64,000 nt of DNA from Rhizobiaceae bacterium (lineage in GTDB: Bacteria > Pseudomonadota > Alphaproteobacteria > Rhizobiales > Rhizobiaceae), in assembly GCA_014238155.1 (NCBI GenBank), contig JABABQ010000028.1, forward strand, positions 52,503-116,502, written 5' to 3'. Positions within the stretch are counted from its first letter, which is position 1. Each line of letters opens with the position of its first letter. Position numbers and translations under genes: made by a program. Below, piece by piece: positions 37,865 to 47,741 of this stretch. The notes below the pieces were generated by a model. The model did not search any database, had not been told where the DNA came from, and saw only the letters and a list, made by a program, of their open reading frames with translations.

Positions 37865-38344
37865 ATGAGCTTGAAGCGGACAAAAAGTCAGCACGGCTGT
37901 GCCATCGTTTTAGGGTCAACCGGACTGATGATCCTTGGTCCATCAGGCAGTGGTAAATCCCGTCTGTCGCACCAGTTAATCGAGCAATGGAGAAGTCGGC
38001 ACAACTATGCGCGCTGGGTAGCAGACGACCGTGTGATTGTGGAACAGACAGGCAATTCCTACCTGGTCAAGGCACCGCCCTCGTTGCAAGGTTTGGCAGA
38101 GCACCGTTTCCGGGGGATCGAAAATGTTCATTGGCAATCCAAAGCTGTCGCTGATCTGGTGGTTCAACTATTGCCGGGAAAGGCACTGGAGCGGTTGCCT
38201 CAATCAACTCATCATCGATTGGTACCGAACGGGCCGACAATTCCCATGATGAACGTGCCGCAGGATCATATTTCTCAGGCAATCGAGCTAATCCATGCCC
38301 GTTTGGCAGAGAATTCAATGATTCTCCTGCCTGAATCCAACTGA
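37865..38344 (+). CDS. hprK: HPr kinase/phosphorylase, C-terminal-domain form
   Basis: A 159-residue protein that corresponds to only the catalytic C-terminal half of Gram-positive HprK, which phosphorylates HPr on serine. The Walker A loop GPSGSGKS is at residues 25-32; the HprK family signature region GLAEHRFRGIENV follows at about 80. The short form is normal in alphaproteobacteria. It sits in an operon with chvGI upstream and EIIA(Man)/HPr downstream, so HPr is the likely substrate. Confidence 0.88.
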   Translation: MSLKRTKSQHGCAIVLGSTGLMILGPSGSGKSRLSHQLIEQWRSRHNYARWVADDRVIVEQTGNSYLVKAPPSLQGLAEHRFRGIENVHWQSKAVADLVVQLLPGKALERLPQSTHHRLVPNGPTIPMMNVPQDHISQAIELIHARLAENSMILLPESN

Positions 38345-38381
38345 TTCACCCGGATCGGCAGTTTTTACTTGCAAGTGCTGA

Positions 38382-38435
38382 ATTGCCTGTAAATATGAAA
38401 CCGAACAATGGACGCGCTCTCGCTTGACAGGCAAT
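38382..38435 (+). promoter_or_regulatory. Inverted repeat over the EIIA ribosome site
   Basis: ATTGCCTGT (38382-38390) and ACAGGCAAT (38427-38435) are exact complements, 36 nt apart, and the downstream arm ends 2 bp before the EIIA ATG. The arm contains the ACAGG ribosome-site-like sequence, so the pairing would hide it. It is also possible that it is an operator. Confidence 0.45.
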
Positions 38436-38437
38436 AG

Positions 38438-38839
38438 ATGATAGGACTTGTGCTCGTCACACATGGCTCATTGGCCAAAGAATTCCGGTTAGCACTGGAA
38501 CATGTTGTTGGACCACAGGAACAAGTGGACACTATTTCTATTGGCCCCGACGATGACATGGAACAACGCCGCCAGGATATTCTGGAGGCCGTTGGTGGTG
38601 TTAATTCAGGTTCTGGCACAATTATTCTTACAGACATGTTTGGCGGCACACCTTCCAATCTTTCCATTTCAATTATGGAGCCGGGACTGATAGAGGTGGT
38701 AGCCGGGGTTAATCTGCCCATGTTGATCAAGCTCGCCGGGGTGCGGATTGATGATGATATGGACGCAGCCCTTGAAAAAGCTGTCGAATCCGGCAAGCGC
38801 TACATCAATATTGCCAGTAAGGTTCTTTCGGCCAAATGA
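38438..38839 (+). CDS. PTS EIIA component, mannose family
   Basis: A 133-residue cytosolic phosphocarrier of the EIIA-Man type. His9 in LVTHGSLA is the expected phosphorylation site, and the ITLTDMFGGTPSN-like stretch (ILTDMFGGTPSNLS) is present. No EIIB or EIIC of the mannose class is in the window, so it is probably part of a regulatory PTS with HPr and HprK rather than a sugar importer. Its stop overlaps ptsH by 4 bp. Confidence 0.9.
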   Translation: MIGLVLVTHGSLAKEFRLALEHVVGPQEQVDTISIGPDDDMEQRRQDILEAVGGVNSGSGTIILTDMFGGTPSNLSISIMEPGLIEVVAGVNLPMLIKLAGVRIDDDMDAALEKAVESGKRYINIASKVLSAK

Positions 38840-39123
38840 ACGACACACCTGGATCGCGAGTCCGCTCTGCAGACATTTGCAACAAACGCGGCCTGCACGC
38901 ACGGGCATCAGCAAAATTTGTCAAACTTGCCGAAACTTTTGATGCCGATATCAGAGTAACCAAAGGTGGTGAGACCGTAGGAGGCACATCAATTATGGGT
39001 TTGATGATGTTGGCCGCCTCAAATGGCTGCAGCGTGGAAATTTCAGCAACCGGACATCAGGCAAAGGAAGCTCTGGATTCACTTCAGGCCCTGATCGACG
39101 ATAAATTTGGTGAAGGCGAATAG
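38836..39123 (+). CDS. ptsH: HPr phosphocarrier protein
   Basis: A 95-residue HPr with the catalytic His21 in KRGLHARAS and the regulatory serine region GGTSIMGLMMLAASNG. A short N-terminal extension of about 10 residues precedes the usual start. The ATG overlaps the EIIA stop. Enzyme I is not here. The operon chvI-chvG-hprK-EIIA-ptsH ends here; the next gene, coaA, is convergent, 5 bp away. Confidence 0.93.
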   Translation: MNDTPGSRVRSADICNKRGLHARASAKFVKLAETFDADIRVTKGGETVGGTSIMGLMMLAASNGCSVEISATGHQAKEALDSLQALIDDKFGEGE

Positions 39124-39128
39124 CCGCA

Positions 39129-40079
39129 CTACAACCGACGCAGCGCAACCCCGTCCACCGCGTGATTGCTACCTTTATGCAGAACCAGGTCGGCCCGCTG
39201 TCGCGTCGGCAGAATGTTTTCGCGCAAATTGACCAGATTAATTCGGGTCCACAAATCTATGGCAATCGCCAATGCAGCACTATCGGACACCTGGCTATAG
39301 CGATGAAAGAAGGATTCTGGCTTTTGAAACGCGGTTTCCCGAAGCCGCATGAAACGCGACACATACCAGTCTTGAATAATTTCCTCTTCGGCATCGATAT
39401 AGATTGAAAAGTCAAAATAGTCCGATACGAATGGAACCGAATTGCCGTCTTTTGGCAGATCGCTGACCTGCAGAACGTTGATACCTTCAAAGATCAAAAT
39501 ATCCGGCTGATCGATGGTCACAAAACTGTCCGGCACCACATCATAAACAAGATGGGAATATACCGGTGCTTTTACATTGCGCTCACCGGCTTTGATGCGG
39601 GAAAGAAACTCCAGCACGTGACGTCGGTCAAAACTCTCCGGGAAGCCCTTGCGATCCATCAGCCCTTGTTTGCGCAGTTCGGCGTTGGACAACAGAAAAC
39701 CATCGGTCGTAATGAGGTCAACTTTCGGACTGGCTGGCCACCGGGTCATCAATTCCCGCAAGATCCGGGCAGTGGTTGACTTTCCCGCGGCAACGGAACC
39801 TGCAATGCCAATTACAAAGGGCGTTTTCTGACCGCGAAGATTGAGAAACTGGCTGCGCTGTTTGAACAGTCCAATTGTAGATTCCACGTGCGAAGCCAGC
39901 AGACGCGACAGCGATAAATAAATCCGTCGAACTTCATCCAGGGCCACCGGGTCGTTAAGCGCCCGCAGCCGTTTAACCTCTTCCTCGGTCAGAGTCAGCG
40001 GTGTATCGGCACGAAATTCGGCCCATTCGTCAATCTCAAACTCCAGATATGGAGAAGGTTGTTTCGGCGACTTAGGCAT
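39129..40079 (-). CDS. coaA: Pantothenate kinase
   Basis: Type I (bacterial, P-loop) pantothenate kinase, the first step of coenzyme A synthesis. About 316 residues, with Walker [14 protein letters not shown] and the core [26 protein letters not shown] region. The ATG at 40079 overlaps the hisE stop by 8 bp, so the two are translationally coupled; a longer frame to 40160 lies inside hisE and is not expected to be the start. Confidence 0.95.
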   Translation of the reverse strand: MPKSPKQPSPYLEFEIDEWAEFRADTPLTLTEEEVKRLRALNDPVALDEVRRIYLSLSRLLASHVESTIGLFKQRSQFLNLRGQKTPFVIGIAGSVAAGKSTTARILRELMTRWPASPKVDLITTDGFLLSNAELRKQGLMDRKGFPESFDRRHVLEFLSRIKAGERNVKAPVYSHLVYDVVPDSFVTIDQPDILIFEGINVLQVSDLPKDGNSVPFVSDYFDFSIYIDAEEEIIQDWYVSRFMRLRETAFQKPESFFHRYSQVSDSAALAIAIDLWTRINLVNLRENILPTRQRADLVLHKGSNHAVDGVALRRL

Positions 40080-40401
40080 TATTGGTGTTCCGTGAAGTCT
40101 TTTCGGCGATTCCCGATTGGGAAGTACGATGCTCAAGTTCAGCCATGACCTCGCCCACACTCACCCCTTTCATGTGAAGCACGACCAGCAGGTGATACAG
40201 CAGATCAGCCGCTTCGGCACATACACCATCGGCGTCTCTTGCCAAAGCTGCGATGATCGTCTCAACAGCTTCTTCACCCAGCTTTTCTGCCGCTTTTTCA
40301 ATGCCTCCGCCAACCAGTTTTGCTGTCCATGAGGACGGGTCGCCGCTGACTGCTCGGTCGGCGATTATCTGCTCGAGTTGTGAGAGTGAAAACTGGGTCA
40401 T
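40072..40401 (-). CDS. hisE: Phosphoribosyl-ATP pyrophosphatase
   Basis: Second enzyme of histidine biosynthesis, hydrolysing phosphoribosyl-ATP to phosphoribosyl-AMP and diphosphate. The 109-residue all-helical protein has [11 protein letters not shown] and [13 protein letters not shown], the Mg-binding acidic helices of the MazG-like fold. HisI, the next step, is not in this cluster. Overlaps coaA downstream; 22 bp after hisF. Confidence 0.95.
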   Translation of the reverse strand: MTQFSLSQLEQIIADRAVSGDPSSWTAKLVGGGIEKAAEKLGEEAVETIIAALARDADGVCAEAADLLYHLLVVLHMKGVSVGEVMAELEHRTSQSGIAEKTSRNTNNA

Positions 40402-40423
40402 CGGGTTTGGCTACTTATACTTT

Positions 40424-41203
40424 CTAGATCAATTGTCGCATTGCGATGCCGCACCGTGCCATGTGTTGCTTGGCCTGCGCCACCGTAAATGTCCCGAAAT
40501 GAAATATTGAAGCAGCAAGTACTGCATTTGCGTGTCCAATTTCTACAGCTTCGACCAGATGATCAAGCGTGCCGGCCCCGCCGGAAGCAATTACCGGTAC
40601 GGACACCGCATCGGCAATAGCGCGAGTTAGGGGCAAATTATATCCGTCTTTGGTCCCATCACGGTCCATCGAGGTTAGCAGAATTTCCCCGGCTCCCTTC
40701 TCAACCATCAACTGGGCGAATTGAATGGCATCGATGCCGGTGGCATTTCGCCCTCCATGGGTAAATATTTCAAAACGATCTGCTTCGTCTGATTGGCTGA
40801 CTTTTTTGGCATCCAAAGATGCAACGATACACTGATTGCCAAATTTATCGGCTGCCCGCGCAATCACATTTGGATCATTCACCGCCGCAGTGTTGAAAGA
40901 CACTTTGTCAGCACCCGCCAGCAGCAGATTTCGGACATCGGCCACCGATCTCACCCCGCCGCCAACTGTAACCGGCATGAAGCATTGCTCTGCCGTTCTG
41001 GCAACGACATCAAGGATGGTATTGCGGTTATCCGACGACGCTGTGATATCAAGAAAGCATAGCTCATCAGCCCCTGCAGCATCATATGCCCTGGCCGCTT
41101 CCACCGGATCTCCGGCGTCGATCAGGTCCACGAAATTGATGCCTTTGACCACCCGACCGTCTTTAACATCAAGACAGGGAATGATCCGTGTTTTGAGGGT
41201 CAT
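40424..41203 (-). CDS. hisF: Imidazole glycerol phosphate synthase subunit HisF
   Basis: TIM-barrel synthase subunit (259 residues) that uses ammonia from HisH to form imidazole glycerol phosphate and [17 protein letters not shown] near residue 10 carries the catalytic Asp, and ASLDAKK near 130 the second one. Its start overlaps the hisA stop by 4 bp. All his genes here are minus strand in the order hisB, DUF2628, hisH, hisA, hisF, hisE. Confidence 0.97.
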   Translation of the reverse strand: MTLKTRIIPCLDVKDGRVVKGINFVDLIDAGDPVEAARAYDAAGADELCFLDITASSDNRNTILDVVARTAEQCFMPVTVGGGVRSVADVRNLLLAGADKVSFNTAAVNDPNVIARAADKFGNQCIVASLDAKKVSQSDEADRFEIFTHGGRNATGIDAIQFAQLMVEKGAGEILLTSMDRDGTKDGYNLPLTRAIADAVSVPVIASGGAGTLDHLVEAVEIGHANAVLAASIFHFGTFTVAQAKQHMARCGIAMRQLI

Positions 41204-41931
41204 TTCGCCGTTCTCAATAGTTTGAGCGCTTCGGCCGGATTTATGCGGCCGTCATAGAGCGCACGACCCGATATCGCTCCTTCAAGAAGCTGCGCGTCGG
41301 GACGGATCATCCTTGCAATATCATCCATTGATGCCAACCCACCGGATGCGATCACCGGAATCGTCGTGCTGCGCGCCAATTCCAGCGTGCTTGGCCAGTT
41401 GATGCCGGTCAGCACGCCATCCCTGTCGATATCAGTAAAAATAATGGCTGCAACGCCCGCATCTTCAAAACGAGTCGCCATTTCGATGACGCTTAGTTGT
41501 GATGTCTCGGCCCAACCTTCAACGGCAACCTTGCCGTGTCTTGCATCAATACCAACAGCAATTTTATCTGGAAAACTACCACAAGCCTGGCGAACCAGAT
41601 CGGGGTCACGCACCGCAATCGTTCCCAAAATTACCCGGGATATGCCTTTGCCCAGCCAATATTCCATATGCTCAAGTGTACGGATGCCTCCACCGAGTTG
41701 AACCGGATTGGTGGTGGCGGACAATATCGATTCAACCGCATCTCCATTGACCGCCTCACCGGCAAAGGCACCATCGAGATCAACGACATGCAGCCAGTCG
41801 AATCCTTGATTCTGAAAAGCTTTTGCCTGATCCCCAGGATCAGAATTATAGACCGTTGCCTGGTCCATATCGCCCAGCTTCAAACGAACGCATTCGCCAC
41901 CCTTCAGGTCGATTGCCGGAAACAGGATCAT
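41200..41931 (-). CDS. hisA: ProFAR isomerase
   Basis: Amadori rearrangement of the fourth histidine step, ProFAR to PRFAR. The 243-residue TIM-barrel protein has the catalytic Asp in FPAIDLKGG (about residue 8) and the second in FTDIDRDG. I take the ATG at 41931, which overlaps the hisH stop by 4 bp (ATGA). A GTG three codons earlier is in frame but has no better site. Confidence 0.96.
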   Translation of the reverse strand: MILFPAIDLKGGECVRLKLGDMDQATVYNSDPGDQAKAFQNQGFDWLHVVDLDGAFAGEAVNGDAVESILSATTNPVQLGGGIRTLEHMEYWLGKGISRVILGTIAVRDPDLVRQACGSFPDKIAVGIDARHGKVAVEGWAETSQLSVIEMATRFEDAGVAAIIFTDIDRDGVLTGINWPSTLELARSTTIPVIASGGLASMDDIARMIRPDAQLLEGAISGRALYDGRINPAEALKLLRTAK

Positions 41932-42578
41932 GGCGCCCACCTTAAAAAATTGGCGATCAAGGCGAGGCCCAATGTCTGGCTTTTTTCCGGGTGAAACTGG
42001 GTCCCTGCCATATTATCTCGAGCAATCACCGCTGTAACATCCATTCCATAATCGCTCACAGCTACAAGATCATCAAAATCCTGGGTCTGAAAGTGGTAGG
42101 AATGCACAAAATAGGCGTGATACCCATCCGCTCCAGTCGCAATACCCTCCAGAAGCGGGTGCTGTTTGCGAACCTGCAGAGTGTTCCAGCCAATTTGCGG
42201 TACCTTTAAATTTGGGTCAGTTGGTTTCATTTCAACCACGTCCCCGTTGATCCAGCCAAGACCATTCGTGGTGCCTTTTTCCAGTCCCCGCGACGCCATG
42301 AGCTGCATGCCAACACAAATACCGAGAAACGGAACGCCCTTGTCACACACCTTTTCATCCAGCACGTCTACCATGCCGGTCACGCCATCCAATCCTGCAC
42401 GGCAATCGGCATAAGCTCCAACTCCTGGAAGCACAATACGATCGGCACCGCGCACCACATCTGCATCACTGGTCAGCAGAATTTCAGACTTGATACCAGC
42501 ATCGCGCGCAGCCCGCTCAAAGGCCTTGGTCGCGGATTTCAGGTTTCCTGATCCGTAATCGATGATTGCAATTCGCAA
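41928..42578 (-). CDS. hisH: Imidazole glycerol phosphate synthase subunit HisH
   Basis: Glutaminase subunit that feeds ammonia to HisF. The 216-residue class I amidotransferase has the nucleophile Cys in [11 protein letters not shown] (about residue 85), the [13 protein letters not shown] start region, and the His-Glu pair near the end in QFHPEKS. Spaced 3 bp after the DUF2628 gene. Confidence 0.97.
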   Translation of the reverse strand: MRIAIIDYGSGNLKSATKAFERAARDAGIKSEILLTSDADVVRGADRIVLPGVGAYADCRAGLDGVTGMVDVLDEKVCDKGVPFLGICVGMQLMASRGLEKGTTNGLGWINGDVVEMKPTDPNLKVPQIGWNTLQVRKQHPLLEGIATGADGYHAYFVHSYHFQTQDFDDLVAVSDYGMDVTAVIARDNMAGTQFHPEKSQTLGLALIANFLRWAP

Positions 42579-42581
42579 GAC

Positions 42582-43079
42582 TTACGACTCCCGAGGAGAA
42601 AACAGGCCAAATACATCTGTTGAATCTGCCGACCCCCGCGCCAATTGAGGAGAGGCATCGGCAGGTGCTGAAACAACCTGCACCTTCTGGCGGGCAGGCT
42701 GGTACTGCTGGTCATCCAGAAAATGGCCAATTGCTGCTGACTCGCTGGCCGCCTCAATCAGACCTACCATGTTCATGCCTTCATTTTCTAGTTTGCGCCG
42801 GTAAAGCTCTCTGCCTTCCAACATCAGAAAAAATCCTGGTAAGGCATAGATAAAAAACGATATTACTGCGAGGGGTGTTGTCAAAAGCGCCAGGCAAAAT
42901 GCCCAGAACAGCAGGCAAAATGCCAACGGCCACCACAATCTGTGGGCGATCAGCCAGATCGGCGGAACCAATAATGCCCATGTAGCCGAGCTTTCTGGTA
43001 TGGCGACCAAGTTGTCGATTGCCGAGACATCCTGTGGGTCCGAACCGAATTCCCTTGTACCGTAAATTGTATAGATCAT
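42582..43079 (-). CDS. DUF2628 domain membrane protein
   Basis: A 165-residue protein of the DUF2628 family with unknown function. Hydrophobic segments are near residues 35-80 and 85-105; the C-terminal 55 residues are hydrophilic. It sits 13 bp after hisB and 3 bp before hisH, inside the histidine operon. This placement is conserved in Hyphomicrobiales, but no role in histidine synthesis is known. Confidence 0.8.
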   Translation of the reverse strand: MIYTIYGTREFGSDPQDVSAIDNLVAIPESSATWALLVPPIWLIAHRLWWPLAFCLLFWAFCLALLTTPLAVISFFIYALPGFFLMLEGRELYRRKLENEGMNMVGLIEAASESAAIGHFLDDQQYQPARQKVQVVSAPADASPQLARGSADSTDVFGLFSPRES

Positions 43080-43092
43080 GGTCGATCCATCA

Positions 43093-43689
43093 TCACTTGT
43101 TCAGCGTGCCTTTGGTAGACGGAATGACGTCCGCCATGCGCGGATCCGTCTCGGTGGCCAAGCGCAAGGCGCGGGCGACCGCTTTGAAACAGGTTTCGGC
43201 GATGTGGTGGGCGTTCACCCCATAATGGGTTTTGACATGCAGGGTAATGCGCGCCGCTTGCGCTAGAGCGTTGAAAAACTCGCACACCAATTCAGTATCA
43301 AAAGTGCCAATTTTTTCGCGCGGAAAATCAACATCCCAGATCAGAAAGGGGCGTCCCGACACATCTATCGCTGCGCTGGTCATGGCCTCGTCCATGGGAA
43401 GATCAAAAGATGCGTAGCGACGGATTCCCCGTCGGTCTCCCAGGGCCTCATTTATGGCCTGGCCCAACGCAATACCACAATCTTCAACCGTGTGATGATC
43501 ATCTATATGTAAATCGCCCTTGGCGCGAATGTTCATGTCGATCAGCGAGTGCCGAGAAAGCTGCTCCAACATATGATCGAAAAATCCAACACCAGTACCA
43601 ATATCAAAAGTGCCCGTGCCATCGATTTCGACACTGATGGCGATATCAGTTTCATTTGTGGTGCGAGAGACGCTGGCTGTGCGGGCCAT
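43093..43689 (-). CDS. hisB: Imidazoleglycerol-phosphate dehydratase
   Basis: Dehydrates imidazole glycerol phosphate to imidazole acetol phosphate. The 198-residue protein has the two Mn-binding His repeats [13 protein letters not shown] and [12 protein letters not shown] (first half) and the second set in [12 protein letters not shown]. It lacks a phosphatase domain, as in most bacteria outside the Gammaproteobacteria. The ATG at 43689 (MARTASV) is chosen over an upstream frame to 43716. Divergent from hslV. Confidence 0.96.
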   Translation of the reverse strand: MARTASVSRTTNETDIAISVEIDGTGTFDIGTGVGFFDHMLEQLSRHSLIDMNIRAKGDLHIDDHHTVEDCGIALGQAINEALGDRRGIRRYASFDLPMDEAMTSAAIDVSGRPFLIWDVDFPREKIGTFDTELVCEFFNALAQAARITLHVKTHYGVNAHHIAETCFKAVARALRLATETDPRMADVIPSTKGTLNK

Positions 43690-43845
43690 AAATTGGCTCC
43701 AAGACTGTGATTTCAACAGATGTGAGCTGTCTTATAGACCTGCCAGCAAAGACGCAATTGCAATCCGGAAATCATTCCATACATAGTGGAGCGGTGCCAA
43801 CGTGCCGAAATGGATGTTGGCGAGACGTCACGTTTGGAGAACGAA

Positions 43846-44412
43846 GTGAGTAAAGATACTGAATCATGGTTGCCGCCCATTCATGCAACCACCATCATTA
43901 TGGTCCGCAAGGGCGGAGAAGTTGTCATAGCCGGCGACGGACAGGCATCCATGGGCCAAACCATCATGAAATCAAACTCCCGCAAAGTTCGGCGCCTTGG
44001 TGATGGCGATGTTATTTGCGGTTTTGCCGGATCGACAGCTGATGCTTTTACTTTGCTGGAGCGATTGGAATCAAAGCTTGAGCAATATCCCGACCAACTT
44101 ATGCGCGCCTGTGTGGAACTCGCAAAGGACTGGCGCACAGACCGATATCTACGGCGTCTTGAGGCAATGATGCTGGTGGCGGACAAGAATGTCAGCCTGT
44201 GCCTGACCGGTGTTGGGGATGTTTTTGAGCCGGAAGATGGCGTAATGGCGATTGGTTCGGGCGGAAATTACGCTCTGGCTGCTGCCCGAGCATTGTACGA
44301 CACCAAGGCAAAGCCCCAGGCCATTGCAGAAAAAGCGATGAAAATCGCCGCAGATATTTGCGTTTACACCAACCACAATCTCGTGGTCGAAACGCTTAGT
44401 GAAGATAAATAA
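43846..44412 (+). CDS. hslV: ATP-dependent protease subunit HslV
   Basis: Proteasome-like peptidase of the HslUV (ClpYQ) protease. The mature enzyme starts at the catalytic Thr of HATTI, residue 15 by this start, with [10 protein letters not shown] and [12 protein letters not shown] following. I choose GTG at 43846 because GGAGA lies five bases upstream; the open frame goes back to an ATG at 43786. The Hyphomicrobiales family usually has a short propeptide before HATT, which fits. hslU follows after 15 bp. Confidence 0.94.
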   Translation: MSKDTESWLPPIHATTIIMVRKGGEVVIAGDGQASMGQTIMKSNSRKVRRLGDGDVICGFAGSTADAFTLLERLESKLEQYPDQLMRACVELAKDWRTDRYLRRLEAMMLVADKNVSLCLTGVGDVFEPEDGVMAIGSGGNYALAAARALYDTKAKPQAIAEKAMKIAADICVYTNHNLVVETLSEDK

Positions 44413-44427
44413 AGGTCAAACCGCCCC

Positions 44428-45738
44428 ATGAGCAGCACCAATTTTTCGCCACGCGAGATCGTCAGCGAACTCGACCGTTTCATCATTGGCCAAAACGATG
44501 CCAAACGAGCCGTCGCAGTTGCGATGCGCAACCGCTGGCGGCGTCAGCAATTAGATTCACCTATGAAAGAAGAGGTGATGCCCAAGAACATCCTCATGAT
44601 CGGCCCAACCGGTGTGGGCAAGACAGAAATTTCGCGCCGACTTGCCCGCCTCGCCGGTGCACCCTTCATCAAGATCGAGGCCACAAAATTCACCGAGGTT
44701 GGCTATGTTGGCCGGGATGTAGAGCAAATTGTCCGCGATCTGGTCGAAATTGGCATTGGGCTGGTGCGTGAGAAAAAGCGCGAGCAGGTAAAGGCCAAGG
44801 CCCATCTGGCGGCCGAAGACCGGGTACTGGATGCATTGGTGGGAAATACTGCCAGCCCCGCCACCCGATCCAGTTTTATGAAAAAACTGCGTGAAGGGGA
44901 TCTTGACGACAAGGAAATCGAAGTTGAAGTCGAAGATACCGGTTCGCCTCTCGGTGGCATCGATATTCCTGGCATGCCCGGTTCCCAAATGGGCATGATT
45001 GACTTGGGTGACATCATGTCGAAAGCCATGGGTGGTCGCAAAAAGACCCGCAAAACCACAGTTAAGGAAAGCTACGAAATCCTCATAGCTGAAGAAAGCG
45101 ATAAACTTCTGGACGACGAACAGGTGGTAACTGAAGCCATCGCGGCGGTTGAAAATAACGGCATCGTTTTCCTCGACGAGATTGACAAGATCGCAGTTGC
45201 CGGGGAGCGCGGTGGCTCGGTGTCCCGTGAAGGGGTGCAACGTGATCTTTTGCCATTGGTTGAAGGCACAACTGTCGCGACGAAATACGGACCGGTTAAG
45301 ACTGACCATGTTTTGTTTGTTGCTTCGGGGGCATTTCACGTTTCAAAACCCTCGGACCTGTTGCCGGAACTTCAGGGACGTTTGCCGATCCGAGTTGAGT
45401 TGCGCGCTCTGACCAAGGAAGACTTTGTGCGAATCCTGACTGAGACCGAGGCAAGTCTGATCAAACAATATGTCGCCCTGATGGGCACTGAAGAGCTGCA
45501 TCTCGAGTTCCATGACGAGGCCATAAATGCCTTGGCAGATATTGCGGTTGAGCTGAATTCGACTGTCGAAAATATTGGCGCGCGCCGCCTGCAGACTGTG
45601 ATGGAGAAAGTTCTCGACAAGGTCTCGTTTGATGCGTCCGACCGTGCTGGTGAAACAATCACAGTCGACGCAGAATTTGTTCGCGAAAACGTCGGTGATC
45701 TGGCCAAGAACACAGATCTGTCTCGTTATATCTTGTAG
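44428..45738 (+). CDS. hslU: ATP-dependent protease ATPase subunit HslU
   Basis: AAA+ unfoldase that feeds substrates to HslV. The 436-residue protein has Walker [10 protein letters not shown] (about 55-63), the Walker [10 protein letters not shown] (about 250) and the C-terminal LSRYIL tail that docks into HslV. The intermediate domain spans about 110-230. Forms an operon with hslV; the protease degrades misfolded and regulatory proteins. Confidence 0.97.
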   Translation: MSSTNFSPREIVSELDRFIIGQNDAKRAVAVAMRNRWRRQQLDSPMKEEVMPKNILMIGPTGVGKTEISRRLARLAGAPFIKIEATKFTEVGYVGRDVEQIVRDLVEIGIGLVREKKREQVKAKAHLAAEDRVLDALVGNTASPATRSSFMKKLREGDLDDKEIEVEVEDTGSPLGGIDIPGMPGSQMGMIDLGDIMSKAMGGRKKTRKTTVKESYEILIAEESDKLLDDEQVVTEAIAAVENNGIVFLDEIDKIAVAGERGGSVSREGVQRDLLPLVEGTTVATKYGPVKTDHVLFVASGAFHVSKPSDLLPELQGRLPIRVELRALTKEDFVRILTETEASLIKQYVALMGTEELHLEFHDEAINALADIAVELNSTVENIGARRLQTVMEKVLDKVSFDASDRAGETITVDAEFVRENVGDLAKNTDLSRYIL

Positions 45739-45845
45739 CAGCGACGCCAAAAAGCGTTGCAGACGAGAAACACAACCCGATCAATCGGACGGGGGAGATA
45801 ATTTTGACGCTTGTCGGAACTCCCCTGTCGCCATAAGGATGTGGA

Positions 45846-46808
45846 ATGATCAAGCCCGCCGCAGCTGTCACATTCGCATTTCTCATTCTGTTTCATTCGA
45901 TGCAGATGGGCGTTGCTGCGTCTAAAGTTCCACCAGGCAATCGCAATGCTAAGCAGCCTGCCATTCCTGGCGGATCCATCAAACGTACCAGCGGCACAAC
46001 TTTCGAAAAAAAGTATAAGAAGATTCGCAACCTTCTGGCACGGGATCGCAAGCTGATATCGAAAATAAAGTCCGCCGCCCGAACTCATTCCATCGATCCA
46101 ATTCATATTATCGGCGCGCTCGTGGGAGAACATACCTACAATGTGGATGCCAAGGACCGATTGCAAAGTTACTACGTCAAGGCGCTTGCATATCTTGGTC
46201 AGGATCTGACTTTTAAATATGAGCGGACAACTCTGAAAAAACTGCTGAAACACTCCAGTTTCTCCAACTGTGCTTCAATTTCCAATGCCTATGACAAATG
46301 GACTTGCCGTGAGGCAGTGTGGAATCGAAATTATCGAGGCAAAAGTTTCGCCGGGCAAAGATGGCCAAATAATCGATTCGGAGCCGTATTCTTTCAACCT
46401 CTCTATGCTGGCCAGACATTTGGACTGGGACAACTCAATCCGCTGACCGCTTTGAAAGTCAATGATATGGTTCGCGCCAAGACACGGCGTGAACCGAAAT
46501 TGTCGATCAACAATGCACCGCTCATCTACAATACTATCATGGAGCCGGATTCCTCCCTGCTGTATATGGCAGCAGTAATTCGGCACTCTATTGACGCTTA
46601 TGCCAACATTGCTGGTTTCGACATATCAGGCAATCCCGGGATCACCGCCACGCTTTATAATCTGGGAAACGTAACTGTTCGTGCTGCAAAACTGCGAAAC
46701 ATCAACGTCAAGCGTAAAGCCGCAGGCAACAAGCCGGTATTGCCGAAAGAGAATTATTACGGATGGCTGATCAATCAAAAGCAATCCGACCTCAGATCAT
46801 TGCTGTGA
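45846..46808 (+). CDS. DUF1402 family secreted protein
   Basis: A 320-residue protein of the DUF1402 family, function unknown. The first 25 residues look like a Sec signal peptide (AAAVTFAFLILFHSMQMGVAAS), so it is probably exported. The interior has a lysozyme-like flavour (HIIGALVGEH near residue 80; a transglycosylase-like fold is suspected but not shown). The end overlaps the convergent XRE gene by 12 bp. Confidence 0.78.
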   Translation: MIKPAAAVTFAFLILFHSMQMGVAASKVPPGNRNAKQPAIPGGSIKRTSGTTFEKKYKKIRNLLARDRKLISKIKSAARTHSIDPIHIIGALVGEHTYNVDAKDRLQSYYVKALAYLGQDLTFKYERTTLKKLLKHSSFSNCASISNAYDKWTCREAVWNRNYRGKSFAGQRWPNNRFGAVFFQPLYAGQTFGLGQLNPLTALKVNDMVRAKTRREPKLSINNAPLIYNTIMEPDSSLLYMAAVIRHSIDAYANIAGFDISGNPGITATLYNLGNVTVRAAKLRNINVKRKAAGNKPVLPKENYYGWLINQKQSDLRSLL

Positions 46809-47165
46809 CCCGTTAGGGTTTTGCAGCAGTTTTAATATTCCCTCAATTTGATCTTCGTCCAATTTATCTACTTTTTGTGCCAGCAAGTTGGCCATATGAG
46901 TGGCGTCCGCAGACAGTTCGGACGTATCAATTATGATCTTTGGATCAGACAGGGAAGCCAGTTTCTGCAATGTGTCTGCGTCATCCCAGATGACATTGAA
47001 ATAGCCAACAATGCGTTGAAGCAGGGCCCAGCTGGGTTGGCCACGCCGACCATGTTCCAGTGCCGATAAATAGGCCGGTGAGACCCCAATAGCATCAGCC
47101 ATGGCTTTTTGTGTGACTTGGCGTTGAGCACGCAACGCTCGAAGATGCAGTCCCAGTGGTGTCAT
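46797..47165 (-). CDS. XRE-family helix-turn-helix regulator
   Basis: A 122-residue DNA-binding protein with an N-terminal HTH (residues 5-60; RQVTQKAMADAIGVSPAYLSALEHGRRG). The C-terminal half is helical and without known ligand sites. It is the last gene of the TimA-mltA-Smr-XRE set on the minus strand, 3 bp after Smr. The target genes are unknown. Confidence 0.86.
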   Translation of the reverse strand: MTPLGLHLRALRAQRQVTQKAMADAIGVSPAYLSALEHGRRGQPSWALLQRIVGYFNVIWDDADTLQKLASLSDPKIIIDTSELSADATHMANLLAQKVDKLDEDQIEGILKLLQNPNGSQQ

Positions 47166-47168
47166 ATC

Positions 47169-47741
47169 TCAGAGCCGCCTGAACTTACGAATACGCACAT
47201 AAAGCGCTCCTTCACCACCGTGGCCACTTTGACTTTCCCGATAGCCGTTGACCAATTGCGAAAATGCAGGAAGTGAAAGCCATCTGGGTACATTGGCGCG
47301 CAAAGCACCACGACCCTGATCGCCTTTACCGGTGATCACCAGGACAATTCGGTTATTCGCCCGCTGGGCCATCTGCAAAAAATCCAGAAGTGCAAATCGC
47401 GCCCGGTCCTGTGTCATTCCATGAAGATCGATACGCGCGTCAATAGCCTGACGTCCCTTGCCAATGTTCTTTTGAATCTGGTCCTCTATGGGATGGGTGA
47501 TTAATGACATTGCTTGTTTGGGCTGAGATGGAGGCGACCATTGAGAGACAATATCCAATTTCCGAGAAGCCGTTAAATTGCCCGGTGAGGTGGCTTCCAG
47601 CAGCCTATTCATTTCTTGCTTCAGCAAATGGCCTTTTTCTTCTGAAAGCGGTGTGACGGTTTTCGCTACCTGTGTCCATATCCGGCTGTCTTCCGCAGTT
47701 AGCAGAGATTTTTTTCCAGCGTTTTTCTTGCCCGACTTCAT
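47169..47741 (-). CDS. Smr/MutS2-type domain protein
   Basis: A 190-residue protein whose C-terminal half is an Smr domain (IDLHGMTQDRARFALLDF and VITGKGDQGRGALRANVP), a putative nuclease or nucleic-acid-binding fold. The N-terminal half is lysine-rich and has no recognisable domain. The ATG at 47741 overlaps the mltA stop by 4 bp (ATGA); a longer frame to 47795 is inside mltA. Function is not known. Confidence 0.85.
   Translation of the reverse strand: MKSGKKNAGKKSLLTAEDSRIWTQVAKTVTPLSEEKGHLLKQEMNRLLEATSPGNLTASRKLDIVSQWSPPSQPKQAMSLITHPIEDQIQKNIGKGRQAIDARIDLHGMTQDRARFALLDFLQMAQRANNRIVLVITGKGDQGRGALRANVPRWLSLPAFSQLVNGYRESQSGHGGEGALYVRIRKFRRL

Noticed and set aside
44557..45339. 260-codon minus-strand frame opposite hslU
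   Set aside because: Antisense to HslU, which is complete and conserved.
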